DNA of 57,935 bases from positions 1-57,935 of the forward strand of contig JAHEGU010000017.1 in the NCBI GenBank assembly GCA_024644945.1, read 5' to 3'. Below, in pieces: positions 8,042-17,551 of this stretch. The stretch's first letter is position 1, and the number at the start of each line of letters is the position of its first letter. The translations under genes were made by a program, and so were the position numbers. The notes under the pieces are model-generated. The model searched no databases and was not told the origin of the DNA. It worked only from the letters and a program-made list of their open reading frames with translations. The DNA is from Gammaproteobacteria bacterium (GTDB lineage Bacteria > Pseudomonadota > Gammaproteobacteria > Arenicellales > Poriferihabitantaceae).

Positions 8042-8893
8042 ATGCCTGAAGTTCTTGAAATGGCGGGAATCAGCGGGTCAATTTCTGCTCTGGGATTTGG
8101 TAACCCCGCTAATCCACCGATATTGGCGCTGCATGGCTGGTTAGACAATGCTGCCAGTTTTATCCCCCTGGCTGGGTTTCTTGAGAAATATTACCTGGTC
8201 GCGATGGATTTCGCCGGTCACGGATTCTCTCAACATCGTCCTTCAGGGACTAAGTATCACCTGGTTGATTATGTCGCAGACGTAGCGCACGTATCCGAGA
8301 AACTGGGGTGGGAACAGTTTAATCTGCTCGGACACTCTCTCGGTGCGGGGGTATCGATCTTATTTGCAGCGGTTTATCCCGAAAGAATAAGAAAGATGAT
8401 TTTGATAGACGGCGTTGGACCCATTAGTGGTGCGGAGGACACTGCCATAGATCGATTGCGTAAGTCGATTGACGCAGGAGTAAAACAAGCATTAGGGGCA
8501 AGATCCAGCCCAAAGGTCTACGATGATTGGCAGGCGCTTATCGATGCGAGGCGTGCAGCTAGCCCCGTTTCTCTGCAATCCGCGGAGCTACTGGTGCGGC
8601 GGAACGCTACTGAATACAAGAACGGCATTGTTCTGCATTCAGACCGTCGCTTGAGGCACCCGTCACCCCTCTACTTTACCGAGGAGATGGTGCTGCATTT
8701 TATTGAGCAAGTTTCTGCGCCAACTCTTATACTGCTCGCCAAAAACGGGGTGGTGATGCATCGAAAAGAAACCGCAAAGAGGGGTGCTGCCTTTAGAAAT
8801 GCATTAGTTTCAGAGTGTCAAGGCCAACACCACCTTCATATGGATAATCCCGCCGCCATCGCGCCACAGATTAATCAGTTTCTGAAGCGGTAA
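8042..8893 (+). CDS. Alpha/beta hydrolase
   Basis: The 283-residue cytoplasmic protein has the alpha/beta-hydrolase fold. It shows an HGWLDNAASF oxyanion region, the nucleophile elbow GHSLGAG with the catalytic serine, a DGVG strand, and a late histidine in GQHHLHMDNP. A variable cap region separates strands six and seven. Such enzymes cleave esters, lactones or related bonds; the substrate is not apparent. The ATG at 8042 is preferred over the adjacent GTG at 8039. The gene is divergent from gltA and converges on dacB with only 7 bases between the stops. Confidence 0.85.
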   Translation: MPEVLEMAGISGSISALGFGNPANPPILALHGWLDNAASFIPLAGFLEKYYLVAMDFAGHGFSQHRPSGTKYHLVDYVADVAHVSEKLGWEQFNLLGHSLGAGVSILFAAVYPERIRKMILIDGVGPISGAEDTAIDRLRKSIDAGVKQALGARSSPKVYDDWQALIDARRAASPVSLQSAELLVRRNATEYKNGIVLHSDRRLRHPSPLYFTEEMVLHFIEQVSAPTLILLAKNGVVMHRKETAKRGAAFRNALVSECQGQHHLHMDNPAAIAPQINQFLKR

Positions 8894-8900
8894 GTTCTCC

Positions 8901-10355
8901 TCATAGCGCATATACCCATTCCAGCAGTGCATCCTGGACTCTATTCCCATTCCAGTAGTTTACTTTTTTGGAGTCGATCATCATTGACACAATGTAGTGA
9001 CGATCGTTTTCTGCATGAACATATCCCGCCATACTTCTTATGCCATTGATCAGACCTGTCTTAATGCGCGCTCTGCCCTTCAGATTGCTTTTTTTAAGAC
9101 GCTTACGCATAGTGCCATCCAACGCAGCCAAGGAGAACGAAGACATAAATTCAGGGTGCCACGTGCTTTTCCAGGCGACATCGAGCAACTGATTTATCTG
9201 GCGTACGCTGATTCGGCTGCTACGTGATAAACCAGATCCGTTATCGATTTGCATTCCCTGGGTGTTAATGCCGACCTGATCGAGCCACTCATAAACCGCT
9301 TGTACTCCCGCGGCCTGGGTATCTTCCAATTCATCGTCAATCCAATCACTCCCAATAGTCAACAGCATCTGACGGGCCATGACGTTATTGCTGTATTTGT
9401 TGATGCTGGCGATATTTTCGGCTAGAGGACGTGAGGGGAGCGATACAAGTAAGGTCGCAGTTTCAGGGGTCGCCCCGGTTCTGAAACCACCGCTTAAAGT
9501 GCCGCCCATGGATTGCCACAGGTAGCGGAACAGCTGATAAGTATATTCAGAATTCGGCACGATGCTGCGGGAGATAGAATGTGCTTTGCACCTTGGTCGG
9601 TATCGCCCTTCGAAAAACGCATGAATCTTCCCTTGCTCACGGACGATTCGCATTGACCAGCCGCCATCGCGATTAACGCATCTGCCACTCTCAGGCTCTA
9701 ACTTGTTGTGCACCACCAGATTAGCCAACGGTGGGTCGGCAAATACGTTGATACTGGCACCTAGAGGTTCAATTACAAACCGAGTAGCGGAAAAGTTTGT
9801 CAAGGCGGCATCCGGACCAACGTTATATAGTCTTTGTGCTTTTCCATCAAACGCTGCGCGGTCGTGGGGTGGAATATTGTATAAGGTATTATCAATAATC
9901 AGATTGCCTTGAATATGGCTTACTCCACGCTCACGTATTGCCAGCACATGGCTCCAAAAGCGATCGACGGTAAGAAACGGGTCTCCACCCCCTTGCATAA
10001 TCAGGTTTCCGTGCAAAGTTTCTTCCTTCAGTTTCCCATCAAGAAAATAGTGTGTATTCCATTGATAAGTAGGTCCAAGAATTTCGAGTGCCGCCAATGT
10101 GGTCAGCAGTTTTATGACTGATGCTGGGTTGCGCGGCTCATCTGAGTTTAATGCCAGCAGTGCCCGCCTAGCCCCAACTTCCTTTACTTCGATGCTTACC
10201 TCAGATTGTGGGATGCCAAATTTTTGCAGCAGTTTGGCAACCGGTGGTGGCGGTACTTCATACGCGGTATATCCGTCTGTAATGATAAATACCGCGCAGC
10301 AAATAAGTGCCTTGCAAAGTGTTATGCCGTGACAATATATAGATCTATTGTTCAT
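8901..10355 (-). CDS. dacB: D-alanyl-D-alanine carboxypeptidase/endopeptidase (PBP4 family)
   Basis: This periplasmic penicillin-binding protein trims or cleaves peptidoglycan cross-links. It has a hydrophobic N-terminal export signal (residues about 10-28). The three active-site motifs of the serine transferase family are present: S-x-x-K in NPASVIKL, S-x-N in KYSNNVMAR, and KTG in RIKTGLING. The long insert between the first and second motif is typical of the DacB/PBP4 group. The length of 484 residues is normal. The 108-base gap to the divergent DUF1820 gene contains a plus-strand promoter. Confidence 0.92.
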   Translation of the reverse strand: MNNRSIYCHGITLCKALICCAVFIITDGYTAYEVPPPPVAKLLQKFGIPQSEVSIEVKEVGARRALLALNSDEPRNPASVIKLLTTLAALEILGPTYQWNTHYFLDGKLKEETLHGNLIMQGGGDPFLTVDRFWSHVLAIRERGVSHIQGNLIIDNTLYNIPPHDRAAFDGKAQRLYNVGPDAALTNFSATRFVIEPLGASINVFADPPLANLVVHNKLEPESGRCVNRDGGWSMRIVREQGKIHAFFEGRYRPRCKAHSISRSIVPNSEYTYQLFRYLWQSMGGTLSGGFRTGATPETATLLVSLPSRPLAENIASINKYSNNVMARQMLLTIGSDWIDDELEDTQAAGVQAVYEWLDQVGINTQGMQIDNGSGLSRSSRISVRQINQLLDVAWKSTWHPEFMSSFSLAALDGTMRKRLKKSNLKGRARIKTGLINGIRSMAGYVHAENDRHYIVSMMIDSKKVNYWNGNRVQDALLEWVYAL

Positions 10356-10395
10356 CCATGGATATATTCAAGTGAAATATCTATAACCTGGAAAA

Positions 10396-10404
10396 TGATA
10401 TAAT
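10396..10404 (+). promoter_or_regulatory. Extended -10 promoter for the DUF1820 gene
   Basis: TGATATAAT (10396-10404) matches the extended -10 consensus TGnTATAAT exactly, about 60 bases upstream of the ATG at 10464. No good -35 hexamer is visible, as expected for extended -10 promoters. Confidence 0.5.
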
Positions 10405-10463
10405 TCCTCAACCAGTAGGTCTCATGCATTAGATTCTAAGATGCAAAACTTTGGCAACGAACT

Positions 10464-10805
10464 ATGGCTCGCAATAAGAGTATTTACAAGATTCAGTTTC
10501 ACAATAATGGACAGCTTTACGAGCTTTACGCTCATGAAGTTACGCAAAGCAACATGTATGCATTTATCGAAGTAGCAGATATTATTTTCGGGGAACGCTC
10601 TAATTTACTTGTAGATCCCTCAGAGGAGAAGCTCAAAGCAGAATTTGGCCAGGTCAAACGAACATATGTTCCGATCCAGGCGGTAATTCGAATAGACGAA
10701 GTAGAAAAAGAAGGGATCAACAAGATTCTAGACAGTAACTTATCAGGCGGCAAGGAGGGCAACGTGTCCGCGTTTCCAGCTCCGCCATTTAAACCAAAAG
10801 CCTGA
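10464..10805 (+). CDS. DUF1820 family protein
   Basis: The 113-residue protein matches DUF1820 as I know it: YKIQFHNNGQLYELYAHEV near the start, then FIEVADIIFGE, and VPIQAVIRIDEVEKEG in the middle. The C-terminal ~25 residues are Pro/Gly-rich and probably flexible. The family is small, cytoplasmic, found mainly in gammaproteobacteria, and has no established function. The gene is monocistronic, reading away from dacB and converging on the uracil-DNA-glycosylase-family gene. Confidence 0.85.
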   Translation: MARNKSIYKIQFHNNGQLYELYAHEVTQSNMYAFIEVADIIFGERSNLLVDPSEEKLKAEFGQVKRTYVPIQAVIRIDEVEKEGINKILDSNLSGGKEGNVSAFPAPPFKPKA

Positions 10806-10954
10806 AAATGTTGACTAGAGCGATCATGGATTGATGAAGGCTCAAAGAACCCAGTGAAAGACTTGCCGCTGCTGACAGCAATTATTCTAGTCATTAGCTT
10901 TTTCCCATCCGGCTCTAATGTAAATAGATCTTTGTAAATCAATATTTTTTAAAA

Positions 10955-11551
10955 TTAACAAAGAACGTGTGCTACTCGATTCGCAAGCTCTGGCAATAAT
11001 TCCTTCTCAAACCATGGATTGCGCTTGAGCCAAATATTATTTCTTGGGCTCGGATGCGGCAATGGAATGATTGCCGGAGCGTAGTCTCGCCAATTTGCAA
11101 CCGTCTCGGTCAAGGATTTTTTCCTTAACTTGCCAAGGTAGTAATTCTGAGCATAAGTACCTATGGCAAGTGTCAAACCTAGATTCGACAGCATCGGAAG
11201 CAGTCGTGGATGCCATGTTCGACAGCATTCGGGACGGGGTGGCAAGTCTCCCCTGTTCGCTGAACCAGGGTAGCAAAATCCCATGGGTATGATCGCAATA
11301 CGGGATTGATCATAAAAAGAATCAACGTCGATTCCCATCCACTGTCTAAGTCGATCACCACTGGGGTCGTTAAAAGGGATCGAGGACTCATGGACCCTGA
11401 TTCCGGGTGCCTGGCCGGCAATTAGTATTGTTGCGCTGGTGGAAACACGTAGTACAGGATTCGGCCCTTTTGGAAGATGCGGGGCGCAAAGATCACACTT
11501 CCGAATCTCTCTGAACAATTTGTTTAAGTTTTGGTCGGCGCTTGAAGACAT
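10955..11551 (-). CDS. Uracil-DNA glycosylase superfamily protein
   Basis: The 198-residue protein belongs to the subfamily of the UDG superfamily with motif 1 GQAPGIRVHESSIPFNDPSG. A conserved GFCYPG block and an LPHPSPRNNIWLKRNPWFE block near the end correspond to the DNA-minor-groove/leucine-loop motif. A C-x2-C pair (KCDLC) near the N-terminus resembles half of the Fe-S site of family 4 enzymes. It may excise uracil or another damaged base, but activity in this subfamily is uncertain. It is followed, after 4 bases, by the coding region of the YeeZ-like gene upstream on the same strand, so the two are probably co-transcribed. Confidence 0.85.
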   Translation of the reverse strand: MSSSADQNLNKLFREIRKCDLCAPHLPKGPNPVLRVSTSATILIAGQAPGIRVHESSIPFNDPSGDRLRQWMGIDVDSFYDQSRIAIIPMGFCYPGSANRGDLPPRPECCRTWHPRLLPMLSNLGLTLAIGTYAQNYYLGKLRKKSLTETVANWRDYAPAIIPLPHPSPRNNIWLKRNPWFEKELLPELANRVAHVLC

Positions 11552-11555
11552 TTAA

Positions 11556-12404
11556 TTACTTGATGTCGAGCATTGCACGATAACCATCTTTATAACTTCT
11601 ATACTTAAACCGATATCCACTCTCAACTAAGCGTTTATTACAGCAGCGTTTATTACGAGGTGCATCGTCTGCAGCGACTAGCGGGATCGGAGCGATTAGA
11701 CCGGCTTCTGCAGCGAGCCAATTCATCATCTCAAACTTTGCGGCGGGATCATAATCTGTAGCAAGGTAGAGCGGATACAATTTCTCTCCGGCGAGCTGTT
11801 TGACAGCAAAGTGCTGTAATACTCTGACGCAATCATCTTGGTGGATTCGATTAGTATAAACGCTGGGTTTTTGCTGAATCTCAACTGGCTTTTCAAGTTT
11901 TTGAATAAGCCTGGTGCGCTCTGCGCCATATATTCCGGAAAACCTGATCACCAATGCTCGCTGTGAAAACTTCATGACTTGATTCTCGGCGTCGAGCAGA
12001 CTTTTTCCATTGTAAGAATGTGGTTGAGTCTCAGAATTTTCGTTTACCCACTGCCCCTCCTGTTGAGCGTATACACTGGTCGCGGAAACAAAGATACATG
12101 CAAGATTATGTTGATTTTGATGAAAATGGCCGAGCAGGTTTTTCAGGCCTTTCTGGTAGATTTCACTATAGCCTTGGGGTGAGCGAGAGGCGGGGGTAAG
12201 AATAATAATGATTTGTTGAAAATCTGTTGGCAGTAACCTGAAAGCCTCGGTCTTTGTAATGTCCATAGACAGCCAATTGATCCGGCTAGGACTATCAGGC
12301 GGCGCCGATCGGCGAATCCCGACCACCTCGTGACCTTGGTTAATGAGTAAATTCCCAAGTGGTCGACCTAATCGCCCACAGCCGATTATCAGGATGCGCG
12401 CCAT
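11556..12404 (-). CDS. NAD(P)-dependent epimerase/dehydratase family protein (YeeZ-like)
   Basis: A Rossmann fold begins at once: ILIIGCGRLGRPLGNLL binds a dinucleotide, with Arg-Arg after the second strand suggesting NADP preference. FVSATSVYAQQEG supplies the Ser/Tyr region typical of atypical short-chain dehydrogenases. The 282-residue length and overall pattern match the YeeZ/SDR_a group, whose substrate is unknown. It lies between folM and the UDG-family gene on the minus strand, with short spacers, so all three may form one transcript. Confidence 0.8.
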   Translation of the reverse strand: MARILIIGCGRLGRPLGNLLINQGHEVVGIRRSAPPDSPSRINWLSMDITKTEAFRLLPTDFQQIIIILTPASRSPQGYSEIYQKGLKNLLGHFHQNQHNLACIFVSATSVYAQQEGQWVNENSETQPHSYNGKSLLDAENQVMKFSQRALVIRFSGIYGAERTRLIQKLEKPVEIQQKPSVYTNRIHQDDCVRVLQHFAVKQLAGEKLYPLYLATDYDPAAKFEMMNWLAAEAGLIAPIPLVAADDAPRNKRCCNKRLVESGYRFKYRSYKDGYRAMLDIK

Positions 12405-12446
12405 CGATTGCCCATGAGACTGAACTTAGTAGTGAGTCGCCCCTGG

Positions 12447-13190
12447 TTAGGGCATTATGGTACGTCCACCATCGACATTAATAACCTGCCCGGTTATGAA
12501 CTCAGCATCCTGGACAAGAAACGCAATGGTTTTGGCTATTTCTTCTGGATCACCCACTTGTTTCAATGGGGTTCGAGAAATCATTCGTTGCTTGGACAGC
12601 TCATCCATTCCTTGTTCCGGCCACATAATTGCGCCCGGTGCCACGGCATTTACTCGAACCTCGGGACCAAGATCCCTAGCCAGTGATTTTGTCAGAGACA
12701 GTAATCCTGACTTGGCTGCGTTATAGATCGGATGGTCAGATAGCGGTCGATCGGCGTAAATATCCGTAATGTTGATGATAACGCCATAAGATTTCGTCAA
12801 ATACGGTGCGGCCGCCTGGGCTAGAAAAAAAGGTGCTTTAAGATTCGTGTCCATTATTTCTTGCCACTGATCTTCAGTAGCTGATTTTATGGGCGTCGGG
12901 TAGAACACAGATGCATTATTCACCAGCACATCCAACTGACCCATTTCACTCGCACACTCTCTGACCAGGTTTTTGACTTTGGCAATCTCAGCGAGATCGC
13001 CACGAATCAGCATTACTGACTCTGGTCTTACTTCGCACAATTCAGCTCGAAGCTGCTCGGCGTCGGTTGCACTATTGCGGTAGTGAATCACCAGGCGCAT
13101 GCCGAGTGCATGTAGCTTCCTGGCAGTAGCCGCGCCAATGCGACGTGACCCACCAGTAATGAGCGCGACTTTATCCTGCAAAGTGGTCAT
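12447..13190 (-). CDS. folM: Pteridine reductase (FolM-like short-chain dehydrogenase)
   Basis: It reduces dihydro-pterins (dihydrofolate or dihydromonapterin) with NADPH. The N-terminal cofactor site is TGGSRRIG, whose Arg-Arg is the mark of PTR1/FolM enzymes. Then come NNASVF, the Tyr-x3-Lys pair in YNAAKSG, and an end of GQVINVDGGRTI. The ATG at 13190 (MTTLQDK) is preferred over the upstream frame to 13226, because the fold starts immediately after it. At 247 residues the length is right. The gene is divergent from the MidA-type methyltransferase gene, and the 69-base gap must hold both promoters. Confidence 0.88.
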   Translation of the reverse strand: MTTLQDKVALITGGSRRIGAATARKLHALGMRLVIHYRNSATDAEQLRAELCEVRPESVMLIRGDLAEIAKVKNLVRECASEMGQLDVLVNNASVFYPTPIKSATEDQWQEIMDTNLKAPFFLAQAAAPYLTKSYGVIINITDIYADRPLSDHPIYNAAKSGLLSLTKSLARDLGPEVRVNAVAPGAIMWPEQGMDELSKQRMISRTPLKQVGDPEEIAKTIAFLVQDAEFITGQVINVDGGRTIMP

Positions 13191-13259
13191 AATCCGGTTT
13201 TCGCTTATTCCCGACAATTCTAACACCGCCGTTCGTTCTTGCGAGATGCTTCACTCGAT

Positions 13260-14426
13260 ATGTTACCTGAACCGGATTCCGAACTAATCGCGCAGTCGAG
13301 GCAGCTGCAACAACTCATAGCCCGAGAAATACAGCAACACGATGGATGGATTGGATTTGATCACTTCATGGATCTCGCGCTATATGCTCCGGATCTTGGT
13401 TACTATCGTAGCGCATTGGAAAAATTCGGTGAGCAGGGTGATTTCGTCACGGCCCCGCTTCTCGGCGATCTGTTTGGGCGATGTATTGCGCGTCAATGTG
13501 CGCAGGTGATCGTCAGCATGGAAAACGCCAGTCTGTATGAGTTTGGAGCTGGAGATGGAAGCCTTGCGGTAGCGGTTATCACCGAGCTCGATAAGCTGGG
13601 CGCATTGCCAGATTGTTATTACATCATGGAAACCAGTGCCGGGTTGAAGCAAAGACAGCGATCTTCACTTGAAGATTTGAATCCGGAGTTGAAGAGTCGG
13701 GTAAAGTGGATGGATCAGCTGCCTGACGCCATAAATGGAGTGGTAGTCGGAAATGAACTGCTTGACGCCATGCCATGTAAGCGTTTTGAGGTCGATGCAC
13801 ACGGCAAGATCCATGAACTGGGCGTTTGTAACTTTGACGCGCGGTTTGGGTGGGGCATGTCATCGCACCTAATGTCGAATATAGATTGGCTGCGTAAGAA
13901 GAACCTCGGGTCTGGTTACCAAAGTGAGTTACCAATGCAGGCGGCAGCATGGGTCAGCACCGTGGGTGAAAAAATTGATCAAGGTATTATGCTTTTAATT
14001 GATTATGGTTTCCCGCGTCAGGAGTTCTACCACCCTGATCGAAATCAGGGGACACTAATGTGTCACTATCGTCACTATGCACACACTGATCCTTTTTTCT
14101 GGCCTGGACTGCAGGACATCACCACCCATATTGACTTCACTGCGATAGCAGAAGCTGGAGCAGTTTCCGGGCTGCGGATGCTCGGGTTTTGTGACCAGGC
14201 AAATTTTCTCCTGTCTTGCGGATTAACCGATATACTCGCCGATTCGCAAACGGGTAGTGATCCCGTAACAAAGGAAATACTAAAACTTAATGTTGAAGTA
14301 AAAAAGCTGACAATGCCCCATGAAATGGGGGAATTATTCAAAGTGATCGCAATGGGAAAAGAATTTCAGGAAAACCTGGTCGGCTTTCAAACAAGAAATC
14401 AGGTGCGTAGATTGTCGCCTGAGTAA
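13260..14426 (+). CDS. SAM-dependent methyltransferase, MidA/NDUFAF7 (DUF185) family
   Basis: The 388-residue protein has the DUF185 hallmarks: DHFMDLALYAPDLGYY, then GDFVTAPLLGDLFG, and the SAM-binding YEFGAGDGSLA. The eukaryotic member NDUFAF7 methylates an arginine of complex I during assembly; the role of bacterial members is not established, but a protein-arginine methyltransferase role is the natural guess. The ATG at 13260 is chosen over a TTG at 13239. It is followed after 38 bases by uppP. Confidence 0.88.
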   Translation: MLPEPDSELIAQSRQLQQLIAREIQQHDGWIGFDHFMDLALYAPDLGYYRSALEKFGEQGDFVTAPLLGDLFGRCIARQCAQVIVSMENASLYEFGAGDGSLAVAVITELDKLGALPDCYYIMETSAGLKQRQRSSLEDLNPELKSRVKWMDQLPDAINGVVVGNELLDAMPCKRFEVDAHGKIHELGVCNFDARFGWGMSSHLMSNIDWLRKKNLGSGYQSELPMQAAAWVSTVGEKIDQGIMLLIDYGFPRQEFYHPDRNQGTLMCHYRHYAHTDPFFWPGLQDITTHIDFTAIAEAGAVSGLRMLGFCDQANFLLSCGLTDILADSQTGSDPVTKEILKLNVEVKKLTMPHEMGELFKVIAMGKEFQENLVGFQTRNQVRRLSPE

Positions 14427-14464
14427 ATTGGGCATCGTTACCAGGGTTCATAATCGTTGCACAA

Positions 14465-15265
14465 ATGATTGACTACTTTCAGGCCTTTTGGTTGGCATTT
14501 CTTCAGGGGCTGACTGAATTTTTACCCATCTCCAGTTCCGGCCACCTGGTGTTGGTACCAAAACTCTTGGGGTGGCCGGATCAAGGGCTGGCCTTTGATG
14601 TGGCAGTTCATGTCGGGTCGCTGATAGCTGTGCTTACCTATTTTCGTCGGGACATAGGCAGGATCTGTATAGACTGGTTCCGGTCGTTACTTGGGGCGCC
14701 ACCTACACCTTATAGCCGCCTCGCTTGGTCGATTGCATTTGCTACGGTTATGGTAGGGATTGCTGGAATTTTCATGGAACCAATCATCAACCTCTGGTTG
14801 CGGGATCCGATTCCCGTGGCGATTGCGACAATCGTTTTTGGATTGCTTCTTGGATGGGCGGATTACGCTGGTAAAAAAAACAGGACTATCGGTCAGATTA
14901 CATGGCGTGATGTGCTGATGATTGGTAGTGCGCAGGTTCTGGCGTTGATTCCGGGAACTTCCCGCTCTGGTATCACTATTACCACCGGTTTGGCGATGGG
15001 GTTGAACCGGGAGGCAGCGGCTCGGTTTTCCTTCCTGATGGCGATTCCTGTTATTGCCCTTGCGGGAGTTTGGCAGGGAGGGAAATTACTTAACCAGGCA
15101 GATTCTGTGCAATGGGGGATTGTAATTTTTGCAACAGCAGTGTCGGCGCTAGTGGCGTATGCCTGTATTCACTGGTTTCTCGGGTTTTTACGTCGATACA
15201 GTCTTTCGATTTTTGTCATTTATCGAATATTACTGGGTGGTCTTTTGTTGTGGATATTTCTTTAA
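14465..15265 (+). CDS. uppP: Undecaprenyl-diphosphatase
   Basis: This inner-membrane enzyme dephosphorylates undecaprenyl diphosphate to recycle the lipid carrier for peptidoglycan and O-antigen synthesis. Both inverted-repeat motifs are intact: QGLTEFLPISSSGHLVL near residue 15 and PGTSRSGITI in the second half, with the catalytic Glu, Ser, His and Arg residues. There are about eight hydrophobic segments, and the 266 residues equal the family length. Overexpression of this family gives bacitracin tolerance in E. coli (the old name is bacA). Confidence 0.96.
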   Translation: MIDYFQAFWLAFLQGLTEFLPISSSGHLVLVPKLLGWPDQGLAFDVAVHVGSLIAVLTYFRRDIGRICIDWFRSLLGAPPTPYSRLAWSIAFATVMVGIAGIFMEPIINLWLRDPIPVAIATIVFGLLLGWADYAGKKNRTIGQITWRDVLMIGSAQVLALIPGTSRSGITITTGLAMGLNREAAARFSFLMAIPVIALAGVWQGGKLLNQADSVQWGIVIFATAVSALVAYACIHWFLGFLRRYSLSIFVIYRILLGGLLLWIFL

Positions 15266-15375
15266 CACCTCCGCGGTAATCGAACAAAGCAGATTTCGGC
15301 TCTCTCAAGTAAGGCAAGCTGAATTTTCTGAATGGGTTCCTGTAGAATCCCGCCAACAATTGCTCCATTCACTAC

Positions 15376-16221
15376 ATGAAAAAAACCCGGCAAGAGTTCC
15401 TGCAATGGGAAAATAAGTCTATTACCCTGCTTGGCATGTCAGGAGTGGGAAAGACGACTTTGTCATCGTTGTTGCCTAGCGACCAGTGGTTTCACTATTC
15501 AGGGGACTATCGAATTGGTAAACGCTATTTGGACGAAGCCATCCTTGACGAGGTGAAGAAGATGGCAATGGAGCACCCTTTTTTGCGCGCCCAATTATGT
15601 AACGACTCCATCTATATCCGAAACAACATCACCGTTAATCATCTTGGCCCGATGTCCGATTTTCTTGGAAAAATTGGAAACCCGGATCTCGGGGGGTTGC
15701 CGGTGGACGAATTTAAACGTCGGCAGCACCTGTATAGAGCGGCTGAAGTACATGCCATGTTGGATGTCGATGAATTCATCGAGCGGGCGCAACAGGTCTA
15801 TCGCTACCCACATTTTATTAATGATGCGGGGGGAAGTATCTGCAGTTTCAGTGATAATGAGTGCTGGAACCATCTGTCGGCCAGTACTTTGGTACTTTAT
15901 CTGGAAGCAAATGAGGATATGGAAGAAATTTTGCTGGAACGAGCCCGCAGACACCCTAAACCAATGAACTACGAAGAAGATTTTCTTGACCATCATCTTA
16001 CAGAGTATCTTGAGCTCAATGATCTGAAGAGTGCCGAAGAAATCGTCCCAGATGAGTTCGTGCAGTGGATATTTCCCTGCCTGTTGAACTGGCGCCGACC
16101 ACAGTATCGGGGAATAGCCGAGCGTCATGGACATATTGCCGATGCAAGTAAAATCCCTGCTTTACGCGATCAGCACGATTTCCTGGAGTTCGTTTGCGAG
16201 GCGATTGAGGCAAGTCCGTGA
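15376..16221 (+). CDS. P-loop NTPase/kinase-like protein of unknown function
   Basis: A Walker A motif GMSGVGKTT lies about 20 residues from the N-terminus, and the 281-residue protein otherwise lacks a motif I can name. The arrangement resembles small-molecule kinases or ATPases of the P-loop kinase group. A hydrophobic strand ending in acidic residues (LVLYLEANED) could be the Walker B or LID strand. It reads into metA after 44 bases; proteins like this are, from memory, often found beside metA in gammaproteobacteria, which suggests a link to methionine metabolism. Function is not assigned. Confidence 0.75.
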   Translation: MKKTRQEFLQWENKSITLLGMSGVGKTTLSSLLPSDQWFHYSGDYRIGKRYLDEAILDEVKKMAMEHPFLRAQLCNDSIYIRNNITVNHLGPMSDFLGKIGNPDLGGLPVDEFKRRQHLYRAAEVHAMLDVDEFIERAQQVYRYPHFINDAGGSICSFSDNECWNHLSASTLVLYLEANEDMEEILLERARRHPKPMNYEEDFLDHHLTEYLELNDLKSAEEIVPDEFVQWIFPCLLNWRRPQYRGIAERHGHIADASKIPALRDQHDFLEFVCEAIEASP

Positions 16222-16265
16222 GCAGTAAACTAAACTTCAAGTTCTGAATCTAGTCGAGGAGTAGT

Positions 16266-17336
16266 ATGCCGCTTATTGCGAATTCCAATCTTCCCAGCTT
16301 TGATCGACTCAGGGAGGAAGGTCAGGAAGTACTCGCGCCCGGTCGAGCCCAGCACCAGGATATCCGCGAACTTCATATCGGCATACTCAATATGATGCCG
16401 GATGCAGCACTTGAGGCGACCGAGCGCCAGTTTTTACGGCTTGTAGGATCATGTAACCGCATCGCCCAGTTTCATACCCATTTATTTACATTCCCAGAGA
16501 TTCCTCGGGAACAAAAATACAGGGATCATATTGAAGCCTACTATCAAGACTTCCAGTCGTTGAAACGAGAGGGCCTCGATGCAATTATCCTCTCTGGAGC
16601 AAATCCGGCCCAGTCCAGAATTGAAGATGAGCCGTTCTGGCACCCGTTAATGGAGGTCATCGAATGGGCCAATGAAAATGTCTGTTCGGTGATGTGTTCC
16701 TGTCTTGCAACCCACGCAGTGGTGCAGAAATTGTGGGGAATCCATCGGTATAAGCTGGCAGATAAACGCTGGGGGGTGTATTCCAATCGAATTACCAGTC
16801 AGAAACATCCCTTGACTGCGAATATCAACACGCGCTTTGATGCCCCGCATTCCCATGTTTATGAGGTCAATGCCAATCAGCTCATGGAAAAGGGACTATT
16901 CGTGCTGGCTGAAAGTAAGCAGGCTGATCTGCATCTCGCTGTGAGTCCAGATGGTTTGCGCTTCCTGCTTTTCCAGGGCCATCCGGAGTACGATGCCGTG
17001 AGCCTGCTTAAAGAGTATAAACGTGAAATTGTGCGCTATATTGACGGCATTAGAAACAGCTACCCGCCTTATCCAGAAAACTATTTTTTTGAAGACTCGC
17101 GGGAGATCCTGGAGCATTACAAGCAAAGCGTCGAACGTGCGAGGGGAGACTACCGTGATTTATTACCTTTCCCCGAGCAGGAGTTGTCCGATCTGGTTGA
17201 CAATACCTGGTCCGATACTGGCAAGGCTATCGTCAATAACTGGCTAGGGCTTGTATATCAGGTAGCGGATAGGGAGCGAGGCAAAGTATTTATGAAGGGT
17301 GTTGATCCAGCCGATCCGCTCGGCCTACGCAGTTAG
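16266..17336 (+). CDS. metA: Homoserine O-acyltransferase, MetA family
   Basis: MetA enzymes acylate homoserine with succinyl- or acetyl-CoA in the first committed step of methionine synthesis. The 356 residues include HIGILNMMPDAALEATERQF, the nucleophile region MCSCLATHA (catalytic Cys; E. coli has ICWGAQA), and FQGHPEYD with the catalytic His and Glu. By my alignment the residue that sets acyl-CoA choice in E. coli (Gly111) falls on Ala here, so succinyl versus acetyl is not decided. A strong GAGGAG site precedes the ATG. The following 215 bases to the DUF1330 gene hold no gene. Confidence 0.88.
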   Translation: MPLIANSNLPSFDRLREEGQEVLAPGRAQHQDIRELHIGILNMMPDAALEATERQFLRLVGSCNRIAQFHTHLFTFPEIPREQKYRDHIEAYYQDFQSLKREGLDAIILSGANPAQSRIEDEPFWHPLMEVIEWANENVCSVMCSCLATHAVVQKLWGIHRYKLADKRWGVYSNRITSQKHPLTANINTRFDAPHSHVYEVNANQLMEKGLFVLAESKQADLHLAVSPDGLRFLLFQGHPEYDAVSLLKEYKREIVRYIDGIRNSYPPYPENYFFEDSREILEHYKQSVERARGDYRDLLPFPEQELSDLVDNTWSDTGKAIVNNWLGLVYQVADRERGKVFMKGVDPADPLGLRS

Positions 17337-17551
17337 TTTGCTGCGAAACAGGTCTGTTCGTGAGCCCGTTGCGACAGTATCTGACCGCGTTATCTTATAG
17401 CATTTCATAATGCTGATCGTCTGATTATCGAAACTTGTGCGAAGCGGCCTCGCCATCATTGCAACATGAAGAATCTTAATCGAGCTGAAGTCGAATCTTG
17501 TTTATACTTTAAGATCAGTAGCCGTAAGCCAGGCCACACAGGAGAATCAGA

